From Blastobasis lacticolella (lineage: Eukaryota; Arthropoda; Insecta; Lepidoptera; Blastobasidae), in assembly GCA_905147135.1 (NCBI GenBank), contig LR990051.1, positions 17,451,115 to 17,515,114 of the forward strand: 64,000 nt of DNA, given 5' to 3'. The notes beneath the pieces were generated by a model. That model was not told the DNA's origin, searched no databases, and saw nothing but the letters and a program-made list of their open reading frames with translations. The first letter of the stretch is position 1. Each line of letters starts with the position of its first letter. This document shows, piece after piece, positions 1 to 10,082 of this stretch. The translations under genes and the position numbers were made by a program.

Positions 1-772
1 ACTGCGTTCAATGCGGCTCTGTGATTGGTAGGACTTGGCACAATTGTGCCAATAAGTTTGCCGGGATTTGTTATATGGGTTTGTCCATATCCATTAAAAT
101 TTGATGTTCCCTTTAAAAAGTGCTGTTCCGCTTGATCAATTATGCATGCTTAGCACTTGCTCAATAAAAAAAATATTTATTTATTATTTAAGTTAGGTAA
201 CTTAGTTTGTTGCAAAATGTGGAAAAACGCCGACATTTTTCATTATTTCCAAATAGAGTTATAGATTTTTTATTCCGTACGAATTTTAATAAGGGTTTTC
301 TCGATCCGAATACCCACTAGGCACTTAAGCGATCTTTTGTCGAAGAAAGTCACGTAATTGACTTGGAATGGGAGTTTATAGAACGTTTAATCCGTAGGAA
401 GTTGCGCACTAAAAAGCCACACAGGTAGGCGCGCGTTTTATAAGAATATATAATTATATATTATAGTTTTATAGGGCTGTGTGGATTAAGTACAGCACAA
501 TCGCTTTTCTACCTATTCGCGATTCTACACAATATGGATTCCGCACAGCTGATATTCAACACATTATTTACGTTACACGGTCTACCATTTAACACAATCG
601 CGTTTCTTCTGATTCGCTATTCTATAATTAATACTCATCACTGACAGTATAAAAACAGATTAGAAAATAAAATAAAAAATAACTTATCCGACCCGGTGAC
701 AGCGTCGCTGTTGTTGGAATTGACATTACATTTCAAAATTGCGACACTGTTCCAGCTTTAGCCACCGGATCA
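1..772. other. AT-rich non-coding sequence
   Basis: No supported coding frame, RNA gene or clear repeat is visible in this stretch. Confidence 0.5.
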
Positions 773-937
773 GAGGGCCTATCGGCTATCTCAGTGGACA
801 ACTGAATTTGACATAAAAAAATCGGACACTACTCTAATTTGGTAGACGCTATTGCCAGTTTTCAACGTAGATGACGTGGTGTAGAATTATCTAGTGTCAA
901 ATACAGTTGTCAACTGAGTTAGCCAATAGCCCCGCAG
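773..937. mobile_element. MITE-like inverted-repeat element
   Basis: The left end (GGGCCTATCGGCTATCTCAG) and the reverse complement of the right end (GGGGCTATTGGCTAACTCAG) match over about 40 bp, continuing through GACAACTG-A/T-ATTTGACA. The core is about 80 bp and non-coding. This is the layout of a non-autonomous DNA transposon. I see no convincing target-site duplication, so the exact ends are uncertain. Confidence 0.55.
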
Positions 938-1149
938 ATCAGTTTGTTTTAAGTTCATTGATAACGTATGTTTGCAAATGTTTAGGTAGATTATTTTTTT
1001 TATAATTATTTTTCCCCCTATTGAAATTCCCGATTCCCAATGTCTACAAATAACGAAATTTGTTATAGATCAAGATAACTAACGAGACAGAGGATATTTC
1101 CTGATAAAAATTACTTCCTAACAATATACTTACCAAGTCTTATAAGTAT

Positions 1150-1275
1150 GTACTTAAAAGGTTTTTACGGGGTCGGCAACGCGTGGGTGATGTCCCTGGT
1201 ATTGTAAACGTCCATAGGCTGCGGTGACTGCGCACCAACAGGCAGGCCGCCAGCTTGTTTGCCACCTTAGTGGTA
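1150..1275 (+). mobile_element. LINE 3'-end fragment (CR1/jockey type)
   Basis: The string running from GGGGTCGGCAACGCGTGGG to AAACGTCCATAGGCTGCGG and TTGTTTGCCACCTTAGTGG, ending in an A-run, is nearly the same as the 3' end at 23760-23885, where the frame just upstream still codes for a LINE C-terminus (LWNELP motif). It is a 5'-truncated LINE tail. Confidence 0.6.
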
Positions 1276-2077
1276 TAAAACAAAAAAAAAACAAAAATTG
1301 TTGTTTAGGCCGTTAAAATATTTTTTGTGCCAGTTTATGTACGAGCAGACCAAGGTTTTGTGGGTCTGCTTAACCTCTACTATCGCTACAAAGTGTAATT
1401 TTTTCTTGTACTCGATGACGTAGCCTACGGCGCCCTCACAGTATAGGCTGTGAGGGCGCGTCATTTCAGCTTAGACAAGCTCTAACCAAATTTTACGTGG
1501 ACGAAGTAGCGGCAAAACAGCTAGTTAACCGATAAAGATACAAACGTAAGACATCGTCGATACAGAAACACCAAACTCGTCGCCCCGTATCTTATATCCC
1601 GTTCCACTTTATCGGCGAAAGAATTAATCCCGCGAAATATAAAACGATACGAAGAAACAATAAACACGTATGTCGCTGACGCCACACGTAAACCCAATTA
1701 TTTCTGAATGTGTGCACGAATCAATTCATACGCAGAGTGTGAGAGCATGGTCACGAGCGGAAGCGTTTACGATAACTAATACAATCAACCCGTTCAGACA
1801 TACACGTCAACGCTTTCTTCACCTATACTTAAATCTAAATCGGAATCAATGTTGCCTATTTTCTGGTGTCTGGAGGTAAATAGCTTTTTGCGAGACAAAT
1901 CTACAATGGATGGGACTGTGACACATCAAAACATGTATTCAGTATCAAACATATCGAATATGTGTTATCAATTTGTTAGTATGCGGACGGACGGAACGTT
2001 TAGTGCTTCCAGTCCGTTTCCAAGACGTGTCAATACCATTTCACATCAAAACTATGATAGGTTACAATTACATGGTA
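1276..2077. other. Non-coding stretch with one strong hairpin
   Basis: No supported gene. A perfect 12-bp inverted repeat, GCGCCCTCACAG / CTGTGAGGGCGC with a 6-nt loop, lies at 1430-1459. If the host gene downstream is real, this stretch would be intron upstream of its exon at 2330. Confidence 0.4.
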
Positions 2078-2093
2078 TACCTTCTCTTGCAGC
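2078..2093 (+). promoter_or_regulatory. Upstream (decoy) splice acceptor, left target-site duplication
   Basis: TACCTTCTCTTGCAGC matches TACCGTCTCTTGCAGC at 2315-2330 with one mismatch. Both contain a polypyrimidine-CAG acceptor and they flank a SINE, so they are the SINE's target-site duplication. Splicing to this copy would retain the SINE and meet an in-frame TAA at 2110-2112. Confidence 0.65.
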
Positions 2094-2314
2094 ATTAGCG
2101 TCGGTGGCCTAATGGTTAGGATATCCGACTCGTAAGCGAGAGGTACCGGGTTCGAATCCCTCTGCCGCCGTGTACCTGGTTACCGTGGTAGCAGGGTTAC
2201 GAAGGTCAGATGGCAGTCGCTGCCAAGCCCTGGATCATGATAAAGTCGGACCCCGGGCCCTCGTGCGCGAAAGCACAACCAGGACATTAACACCAATACG
2301 ATTATTTTTATTGT
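2094..2314 (+). mobile_element. tRNA-derived SINE (family A), internally deleted
   Basis: The head is tRNA-like, with a TGGCCTAATGG A box and a GGTTCGAATCC B box around an ACTCGTAAGC anticodon arm. The middle of the family consensus is missing: the head jumps from the GTGTACC region straight to the GCAGGGTTACGAAGGTCAGATGG body. The tail runs ACATTAACACCAATACG and then is T-rich. It sits in the sense direction of the host gene, and its tail lengthens the pyrimidine tract of the downstream acceptor. Confidence 0.85.
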
Positions 2315-2329
2315 TACCGTCTCTTGCAG

Positions 2330-2486
2330 CGGTATCGATTCACACCTCCCGCGGTCTCTCGCTGGCGGGTGCTGTCGCGATCGGCGCCGGCGCTGCCAAC
2401 GTGCTGTGGGCGGCGGCCGCCTGCCTGATGGTGGCCCTCATCGTGCAGTGCTGCCGGACCATACTGGACCCGCCTGTGGATTACGG
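2330..2486 (+). CDS. Internal coding exon of a host membrane-protein gene
   Basis: This is a coding exon read in the frame that begins with codon GTA at 2332. It has an acceptor (TCTCTTGCAG, ending at 2329), a donor (GTTAGT at 2487) and strongly G/C-ending codons unlike the AT-rich surroundings. It carries one hydrophobic segment from LAGAVAIGAG to CLMVALIVQCC, then RTILDPPVDYG. The exon ends two bases into a codon, and the exon at 2875 begins with the missing third base, so phases agree. I do not recognise the family; a small multi-pass membrane protein is the most that can be said. Upstream exons are not identified and may lie outside the window. A SINE lies directly upstream and supplies part of the acceptor context. 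Confidence 0.7.
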
Positions 2487-2874
2487 GTTAGTATATTTGC
2501 TCACATAAATGCCTACAAGAAGTAAGCAAGCAGTTTAGGATTTCAAACAAGCATCAGTATATGGCGACATCTGTACCTCCCGTAAGAAATATTTAGTATT
2601 CGAGAAATGATGGTAGTGTAATGGAGGTTGTGGTATGGTGTGAGTCCCAAGTTCCAAGTTTTAGTGGGCAACTCAAACTCATCCGTTTAGTCAAGTGCAT
2701 GTACCTACTAAAGTGATAATGACTTTTGACACTCAAACAGGTAGCCCAAGGATAAGCTACGTACTAGTACGAAACATGCAAATATATAAAAAATAAATTC
2801 TAAAGAAAATACAAATCCGTTGAATAATTGAAAAAAAAACCTTCCGTCTAACACACCAAAAACCTTTCACGCAG
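2487..2874 (+). other. Intron (388 bp) of the host membrane-protein gene
   Basis: It runs from donor GTTAGT to acceptor CTTTCACGCAG. A consensus branch-site candidate, TCTAAC at 2847-2852, lies about 22 nt before the AG. The sequence between is AT-rich and non-coding. Confidence 0.65.
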
Positions 2875-3001
2875 CGACCCAGCCGACGACGCGAGCCGAT
2901 CTTCGCGCGACCTCGTCGTCATAGCTTGCATCCAAATCGCGTTGGCTGCTGCGACGCTCGTGAGCGCAGCTGTGTGCGCTAGGATCGACTGCAGCGCATG
3001 A
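2875..3001 (+). CDS. Terminal coding exon of the host membrane-protein gene
   Basis: The first base completes the codon split by the intron. The frame then gives DPADDASRSSRD followed by a hydrophobic segment (LVVIACIQIALAAATLVSAA) and a short end, VCARIDCSA, with stop TGA at 2999-3001. With the exon at 2330 this makes two predicted membrane segments separated by a short polar, Ser/Asp-rich loop, and almost no tail after the last segment. Codons mostly end in G or C, as in the preceding exon. A minus-strand frame across the same bases is a shadow. No family is recognised; membrane localisation is inferred from hydrophobicity only. Confidence 0.7.
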
Positions 3002-3565
3002 CCCGAGACGCGGCCGTCGGCCCGCCGTCGCATAAGTGAGGCCGCGCCCGCTAACGCTGTCGCTCAGGCTGACACTACAGCCCCACCAGAGGAAAGTGAA
3101 CGCGATAAAGCCGGGCGCGTGGCTTGGCTCATATAAGTTAAAGACTAATGAATTGTGCGTCAGGTGTACTGTATATTTTATATGGAAGAAATATGTTTTG
3201 TAACGGTATTTGGGACGAATAGCGTACTTAAGTGTCTAGATATATTGGCGTAAACGTCATACGGATTAGCGTGTAACTTTAGTACGATTTCTAAGTCTTA
3301 TGTCGTGATTTAAATCTTATATTGTGATCTAGGAGGTGCCCGCTCCCTCTACCATTCAGGCTGACACTGTGGCTTCACCCAAAAAGGGCTACCGCGAAAA
3401 AAAGCGAGCGTTGTTTGGTTCATATAAAGGATTTTCGAGGATTCAATTGTGGGAACAGAAGTTTCAGTCTTGGATATTTATATTTTGTAATAAGTTTTGT
3501 AACAGTAATTGGGAGAACGAAGTCTTCATCTACTCTACATAAATAAAAGTTTAAACTAGCTACAG
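3002..3565 (+). other. 3' UTR with an internal diverged tandem duplication
   Basis: Copy 1 (about 3047-3230) and copy 2 (about 3337-3525) share GCCCGCT, CAGGCTGACACT, CATATAA and TTTTGTAAC-G/A-GTA in the same order with similar spacing. The duplication covers only the region after the stop codon, not the coding exon. A candidate poly(A) signal follows copy 2. Confidence 0.55.
3542..3547 (+). terminator. Candidate poly(A) signal AATAAA
   Basis: A canonical hexamer lies 540 bp after the stop codon of the host gene and directly after the second 3'-UTR copy. No competing AATAAA is seen between the stop and here. Confidence 0.45.
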
Positions 3566-3596
3566 CACTGCGCCTAAGTTTATTATAATTAACTAT

Positions 3597-3765
3597 AACG
3601 CCCCGGCTTTGCACGGGTGTTCTCTGCTATTCTCTATAATATGCATGTATAAAACAAATAACCTTCCTGAAGAAATGCTCTAAATTATAGTGAAAATCGG
3701 ATTAAAATCCGCTGCGTGGTTAAGAAGTTAGCGAATGTTAGCGGACAGGCAGACGTGGCAATAAA
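3597..3765 (-). mobile_element. Helitron-like non-autonomous copy, partial
   Basis: CGCCCCGGCTTTGCACGGG, followed by the tract with AACCTTCCTGAAGAAATG, AAAATCCGCTGCGTGGTT and GGACAGGCAGACG, is the family seen again at 32262 and 40672. On the other strand it ends in the CCCGTGCGAAGCCGGGGCG...CTAG type of terminus, which is Helitron-like. Confidence 0.45.
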
Positions 3766-3783
3766 ATTAATTATTTCATGAAA

Positions 3784-3862
3784 ATCTTAATATGGCTGTG
3801 GTGACTGCTTGCTTACCATCAAGCAGGCCGTAAGCTTGTTTGCCACCGGCATAAAAATGAAA
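3784..3862 (+). mobile_element. LINE 3'-tail fragment
   Basis: GGTGACTGCTTGCTTACCATC and GCCGTAAGCTTGTTTGCCACC match the LINE tails at 1150, 23820 and 39229. Confidence 0.55.
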
Positions 3863-4484
3863 TATGTCCCACCATAGTGGGAAAAATGAAATATTATGTC
3901 TTGATTTGTGAGCGTATCCGCTTCCGCTCCCGCTATAACTGTGTTCCCGCCTTTGGGTGTGGATATCATTTAATAGCGACCGAGGAGAGGAAAACGTGCG
4001 CGTGTATGACTATATGGAATGTAATTGTCCCGAACCACGTACACAGGTCTCGAGATAATTCGAATTTAAAGGAAAGGTGGCTACAGTCCAAAAGGTATTT
4101 TTATCCCTTGATGAGGTCACGTGGCTGACAATAACTCGTCGGGGAAAAAAGTTATTTTTTTTCTCATATGGCCTCATAAAAAATGGAATCCTTAGTACCG
4201 CTTTTAGTGCCTGGTATTTGATTGAAGAGCGGTAATACCTACTAGAAAGAACGCCCGACGAATATGTATGTCGAGCATTTATTAAGCCTGTTCCAAACAT
4301 TGAATGGAATAGGTGAATATTAGAAATATGTGAAAGTAGAAACATACTAACAGATTCTGTAGAAAACTCTCTGTATAAATCCAGTCAAATCACCATTAAG
4401 CCACAGAAATTGCCTACGAAATAGTTTTACTATCTTAATATGGCTATTTGGTGCCGACTCTTTTCCTGCGGCAAATTAACAATC
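3863..4484. other. Non-coding stretch, nothing recognised
   Basis: AT-rich, with only short chance frames and no repeat shared with the rest of the window. Confidence 0.5.
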
Positions 4485-4850
4485 TGCTTGTACCTAGTAC
4501 CTTTCGGTACGCAGATGGCAGCACAGTAACGGATAGAATCTGTCAAAGGCAAAAGCCATCAGAGACAACATTTGGTCTGATCGAGAAGCCATGGTTATTT
4601 GCATGAACGCAGCTCTCAAAGCAGTGTTCGATTGGGGCGAAGCCAATCTAGTGGCGTTCAAAGCTTCCGAAACACAGGCGTGTTTGTTTTCCGCCAAACG
4701 GAGTCCTGCGAGTGTGTTCTCTGATAATTATAATCTAGATGCCTTCAAGACCCGAGAGGCTGCTGCTAGACAGACATGCTCCATTATGGGCCGCATCGAC
4801 ACTTATCACCATGTAAAATGGCGGTCAAATGCCTGGCTAGCCTAATGAGA
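4485..4850 (+). pseudogene. LINE reverse-transcriptase fragment
   Basis: The first frame reads FRYADGSTVTDR, a decayed form of the YADD catalytic box (second Asp replaced by Gly). A stop and frame change follow, then a frame with NAALKAVFDWGEANLVAFKA and ETQACLFSAKRSP. The latter matches the W-x(4)-NLV-x-F-x(3)-KTQ region that follows YADD in many insect LINEs. It is a dead fragment of the RT palm and thumb; the clade is not assigned. Confidence 0.6.
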
Positions 4851-5740
4851 AAAAAAATCTATGATGTGCATACAAAACCACAAATATGCATGACGACATA
4901 CTTAAGTTAGGGAACAGACTGTATTTATTTTGTACCTACAACGATTTCCGCACCGGTATCAAGTGCTATGGTCTCTCCGTTATTTAAATAGTTCGGTGTA
5001 ATAAATATTTTATTTAATAATATACCTACATTGATATGATACAGTATGGTTGGTTTACCAATTGGTGTGTCTGCAACATGTGTGTGTATTTTGTGTAGAA
5101 AGGGTCATGTTCGTTATTGTAAGACTTTCTTTCGGATAAGATTTTCATGTTTCATACGATCTGGTATTGTTTTATTTGCGTTGTCAAAAACCTATGTCTC
5201 AATAAAACTCTATAATAATATGGTATACCTTAATTTATGCAATAACATCGAGTTTTGGTTTGAAAATAATGAAATGATAGAAACATCTACTATAAGTTAC
5301 AGTCTACTATATGTATAAGTAGTATAATAGGTTTATTTAACTATCATTGTAAAATATATTGTTATGTATAAATTATTCAATAAGGTAAGTACATATACGC
5401 AATAGCAGAAATGAGATAAAATAATATCACATCTTAGGAAAGTACAGATTGAATTTGTCATACGTAATTATCACGTCGGGTACATTGTAAAATAGTCAAC
5501 AAACTGTAAATAATATATTAACTAGGACATCACAGTAAGAACGAAGTTATGCAAATATATGAAATTCTATCCTTTATCCACCATCATCTTTTCTGTTCTT
5601 TTCTATCAAACGTCTTAATTTAATAAAGTAAAATTTCTTAAATTTACGTGATTTTATTTCAGTAACCTATTCAAAACCCAAATATCTCTCGGATTCTAAA
5701 TTATAGGTACTTCACACATAATACGCTTGCTACCCTTTTT
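4851..5740. other. AT-rich non-coding sequence
   Basis: No repeat or gene recognised. The longest frame here is AT-driven and shows no domain. Confidence 0.5.
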
Positions 5741-5744
5741 AGGG

Positions 5745-6063
5745 TCTGTCATCTGACGGCATCTTACAGGGTCTGTCATAAGCGGTACTGGTCTTAAACC
5801 GATAACCAAAGTTAAGCAACGCTCGCAGACTCCGGGAACTGGATGGGTGACCGTTTCGTACTTCGAAGCTTCGAACTTCAGCTCCGCAACGAACTCGCCA
5901 CTTGTTAGGTGTGCCTCCTAATAACGATGGCGAAGCGAGGCTGACCAAGATCTTCCGCTGGTGACCCTGAGACTGGTTGAAGTCTCTGGAGCTGATTGGC
6001 ATCCCGTGACGGTGTATTACTGTTATTACTGTCATTTGAGGCACCAGAAAGCCTATTGACATT
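5745..6063 (+). mobile_element. 5S-rRNA-derived retroelement (SINE3-like)
   Basis: The part at about 5785-5860 follows 5S rRNA: CCGATAACCAAAGTTAAGCAACG, then GGATGGGTGACC at 5841-5852, the internal promoter A- and C-box regions. It is not a real 5S gene, because the 5S-like part is diverged and is followed by a unique 3' body (GCGAAGCGAGGCTGACCAAG, ACTGGTTGAAGTCTCTGGAG). The same body recurs at 48868-48990 and the same head at 49993-50110 and 12785-12895. Confidence 0.75.
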
Positions 6064-6162
6064 GAATATTACTAAAGTTTAGTTAGGGAATAATATTTAT
6101 TAATATTATTGTTCACACTAGCAGTGGTGGTAAGACGCTACGCTCGTACATTCATCGATTCA

Positions 6163-6316
6163 TCGTCATCATCAACAGCTCATAACAGTCCGCAAGATTT
6201 AAGCCTCTCCCTCGAAAGGGGAAGTTATTGCTATAATCTGCATGCTTAAACAGGCGGGTTGGAGATCGCAGTGTTGTAAATATAGAAATGGAAAACGCTA
6301 CTGCCCATTTTCCAGC
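6163..6316 (-). mobile_element. TGATGATG-tailed SINE-like repeat, 5' truncated
   Basis: Minus-strand copy with the family blocks CTGGAAAATGGGCAG, GCGATCTCCAACCCGCCTG and CTGTTATGAGCTGTTGATGATG. The 5' third is missing. Confidence 0.7.
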
Positions 6317-7188
6317 TTACTAACTTCATCGATTTAAGCTGCTTATATTATAAACAAACCAGTTTCTAAGAGCAAAAATGCTTCAAGTGTCTGCTTGTTT
6401 CGCATTCACATGACCAAGCCTCTAACTTACTGCCCCTGCTTACTGCTACTGTTACTGCGTCGCTACTGGTAAGTGGCGAAATGGAGCTTTGTGTATGGAG
6501 TGATGAGACACTGTCCGCACATCATGGTTGCCCAGACAATGGTGCACCCTAATTGCAGCTTTAGCCTTGGGCCTGCGCCCTATATTTAACTCTATTTTAA
6601 ACGTGGTCCCAGTATAGCCACTCCATATTTTGCAGTGTTTTGGCTTACCTATTACAAATACCTAATCTGAGTAAAGGTAGGAATAGAGGTAGAGTGGCTA
6701 TAATCTGAAAAATTGGGCCCAGAGAAGGGCATTGCCTATGAGCGCCCACTCAGGTTCACACGATTCGGGACTTGACATCGAAGAAGATAACTCCAGTATC
6801 CTACAGCACAGATCCGAGGTACTTATATATTACTACCGTTGTTTTTATTTCTGACGATCTTCAAAGCTCTAAAGAACCATTTTCGGTCTCACAGACTACA
6901 GCACCTAGGGAATAGGAATACAGCACAGACGTTATTGATTTATGTGCCAACATAAAATTTAATGCCCGCAACTCGCCAGTATTTTTATTTTATCACATGT
7001 ATATTGCCCTCTTTATGACTCCCGGGACAACTTTATTTTCGCATGACCTTTTATAGGTTTTGTTCATAACGTCACGCGCTGGCATTCCAAAAACAGTCGC
7101 TGGGTAAACAGAATTTAATATCCAGCTATAATTCCTACTTTAAAAAGCATATAAATTGGCTCTCACAGTGCTATGGCTACGCTAAGGA
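6317..7188. other. Non-coding stretch, nothing recognised
   Basis: No supported gene, RNA or repeat. Confidence 0.45.
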
Positions 7189-7189
7189 G

Positions 7190-7232
7190 CGTCGGTGGCC
7201 GAGAGGTTAAGGTATCCTACTCGTAACCAGCC
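7190..7232 (+). mobile_element. SINE-A head fragment
   Basis: GCGTCGGTGGCCGAGAGGTT and CTACTCGTAA are the tRNA-like head of SINE family A; the sequence then leaves the family before the B box. Confidence 0.6.
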
Positions 7233-9120
7233 TACGGTGTAACGTGTTAAAGGACACTCGGAGATAATGTGCTGGATGTCCTGCACAGCGGCACCTCAAG
7301 AATAATGAAGAATTGAAGGATATGAAGCGTAAGTATCGTCGTAGCCCTTACAGTGACAAACGGACGTGCATGATTCGTAGATTTTGGGGGCGTTCAATTT
7401 TTGGGCTGTCAATTCGTAAGGCAGTAACCACTTAGTATGAAGAACTTACTGTTCGTCTCTACCCTAATGTTGGCTAGCCTAATCCCAAATAAAGCCTACA
7501 CCTAACGACCTAATCTGCTTAACCTACTATCCCCAGCCACACTGTCAGAACGATAACCCATCCTAAAAGCCTACCTATACTAGAGCCCGCTCTAACCTAA
7601 GGTCTACAAAGCTCACATGCTACAGTACTATAGCCATTAGCCACTAATATACCTACGTGAAAGAAAAATATCTCTTAAAAAAAGAAGGCCTAACGCAATT
7701 ACATTCAATAAATCAGTGTCGCTCTACTAAAAAAAAAATTCAGCATTTACGTCTAGTCTTGGCTGATCTCAACCGACATTTGCAGAAAAATCTGAAATGA
7801 GAAGATAAATTCGGGTCCATCTAGTAAAATATGGTGATATCATTAACCGTTTTTTAAATATGAGGAAATAAAAGGCCACGAGATGTTGCAATTACTAATA
7901 ATAATAAAATAACTTCCTAGTAATAAAAGGGCCTTCAAAATGAACACGTATCTTTATGCGTATCAATTGTGAAGATATCGGTCTAAGTAGCCGTTTACAA
8001 TAGACATTCACGTAGAAATTCTTGTCGGAAAAATGGAAAATATCACCACGAAAAATTTAATATTTACAGGACAGTCCCCCGAGCGCGCTCCATACAAACT
8101 TAATATGATCGTATATTCAATATTAAATGCTATCGAAGCCAATGAAATTTTTAGTCGTGTTCCAGAAACCAATATTATAGCATTTTGTCAGATTTTAGTT
8201 AAAATATATTATCGAAACCCTACATTGCACGTTCCCCGACACATGTTGGCCGATTTTTTGTAGAGCCACGATATAGTTAAATTTGCCTATAACATGAATG
8301 GGCCGGCTCGCCCGGGGAATAGCAGTTTCACCATCTGAATAGCAGTTTCCGTCCACGACCAACTTGAGACAGAGAAGCCGGCTTTGCTTTTTTACGGAAA
8401 CCCAGTTATCGTGGATACGTTCCGGCGGATACGTTGTATCTGCACCCGGCTATAAAATTGAGTAGGTACTTTGTATACATTTTCTGTGATTTTGTGCCTC
8501 ACGCCGACGTATTTGTGTACGTTCGATATGTTATTTGTGTCCGTCGCCCTGGAAGATTTGAGGGTAAAAACTTGTAGGTATATAAATTATGACCTATATT
8601 GCGGTCGTGATTGCGACGAATAAGGTCCCGTTTCTTGTATCTCTCACATTTCTAACGTCTAAGTTAACGACCTCTTGACCCTTAGAAAGCTGGATGTCTG
8701 GAGTAAATCCAGGTGATATATCACTCAGTGGCGTGCCTAGGGTTTCAGAGTAGGGCAAGCCGAGAAATGCAGTTTTTATAGTTATTGAAGATAAATCCAT
8801 ATTTTGCCACATTACTGATCAATCCTCACTCTTCAGTTTTATACCAGCAATAGAACTTATTAGAGTGAGAACAACCAACAATCCAATGAGTTTGGTACAC
8901 CAATCTATGAAATTTTCTTATAAGCAATTTACTAATCTAAGAAATAAGTACTTAACAGCTTAATAGAATCAGTACAAAGAATCTATCGACCATTTACATG
9001 TTTACGCATATCAAAGTCTATGAGTAAACACTTGCTTATATTATTAGGAAACCATGAATTGGAAGCTAATAATAAAATAATTTTCTTGCGATGCTTAAAA
9101 ACTTTACCTTTTCCTCGCTA
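7233..9120. other. Long AT-rich stretch without a supported gene
   Basis: A 76-codon frame at 8033-8263 has no recognisable domain and no neighbouring splice or repeat support. A 13-bp direct repeat, GAATAGCAGTTTC, occurs twice at about 8317-8350. GTGGCGTGCCTAGGGTTTC near 8730 may be part of a dispersed repeat. Confidence 0.4.
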
Positions 9121-9190
9121 ATCAGATCTTCACGACGATCCACCTGATGGAAAGCCGCCACCGTCGTCCAGAACATCTGCAATACCATCT
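9121..9190 (-). mobile_element. LINE-tail-related fragment
   Basis: CCACCTGATGGAAAGCCGCC and GTCGTCCAGAACATCTGCA match the fragment at 25749-25800. Read on the minus strand it contains CCATCAGGTGG, the same signature as other LINE tails in the window. Confidence 0.4.
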
Positions 9191-9537
9191 GGATGAGTAC
9201 TGGTCAACCACCGTTAGAATTTTACACAACTTCCTACATCGTGTGACGCCTCTTCTTTGGAACGCGCTTCTGACAGCAGGGTTGGCTGTAAAGGCTGTGC
9301 CTAGACAAGCATACTCCAACTTCGGCAACCAAGAGAGTAACTGTTACGACCTCAAAACCTTTAAGAAATGAACGCGTAAATACCTGCTCGCGACTCCCCT
9401 GGTGCTGTGATTTCTTTTGGGCGGCATTGCTCTTTTTCCATTAGGTGAGCTGTTTGCTTATTTGCACCTGATTTGCATATAAAAGGTTTACAGCCATGTC
9501 TGTTAATGAGTCAATTTACAAGGATAATTTATACATA

Positions 9538-9756
9538 GTATAAAACAAAGTCACTTCCCGCCGTCTGTCCCACGTATGTACGCACGCTAAAATCTTTTAA
9601 ACTTAACAACGATTTTAATACGGTTTTCAGCAATAGAGTGACTAAAGAGGAACTTTTATTAGCAAGAAAAAAGAGTAGGTAGGGGCGAAGTAGGTGTAGG
9701 GTAAGGTAGGAGTAGGGGTAGGGTAGTGTAGTCGCTTCGGGTTCACTAGTTTATTT
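9538..9756 (+). mobile_element. Helitron-like non-autonomous copy
   Basis: It starts TATAAAACAAAGTCACTTCCCGCCGTCTGTCC and ends with CGCTTCGGGTTCACTAGT, the CTAG-T type of terminus. A guanine/thymine-rich block (GGTAGGAGTAGGGGTAGGG) precedes the end. The complementary block appears in the opposite orientation at 29757-29825. Confidence 0.45.
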
Positions 9757-10080
9757 CTAAAGTCACAAAATACTATTTTTGTAACTTTATCTTTGACTTC
9801 ATCGTACACTTTAACTACATAGAACCTTATTGGGCAGCTTAAATTTAAAGAGAAGATATTTCAGCCGACCGACCTCAAGAATTCGACCTCCGAGATTAAT
9901 CAATCACAATACCTTACCAGGTTACGTCCATATTTTATAAGACCCTCAATAAATAACCTGTAGTTATAAGTCGCGAGTTATGAACAAATAACCGTGTTTA
10001 ATGGCTTGCGATGTAACCAAGAGGTGACCAGCAATAAGATTATATAACTTTAACATTTTCGTTAGGTTTTTTAGTTTGTA
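9757..10080. other. Non-coding stretch, nothing recognised
   Basis: No supported feature. Confidence 0.45.
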
Positions 10081-10082
10081 CT

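Noticed and set aside
2170..2508. 112-codon open frame across the SINE into the exon
   Set aside because: Its first half is SINE sequence. The open frame is an accident of the insertion; the real coding unit starts at the acceptor before 2330.
5785..5865. Genuine 5S rRNA gene
   Set aside because: The 5S similarity is partial and diverged, and is followed by a dispersed-repeat body; no terminator T-run closes a 120-nt transcript.
8033..8263. 76-codon frame as a small gene
   Set aside because: No recognisable domain or homologous neighbour; AT-rich composition makes chance frames of this size common here.
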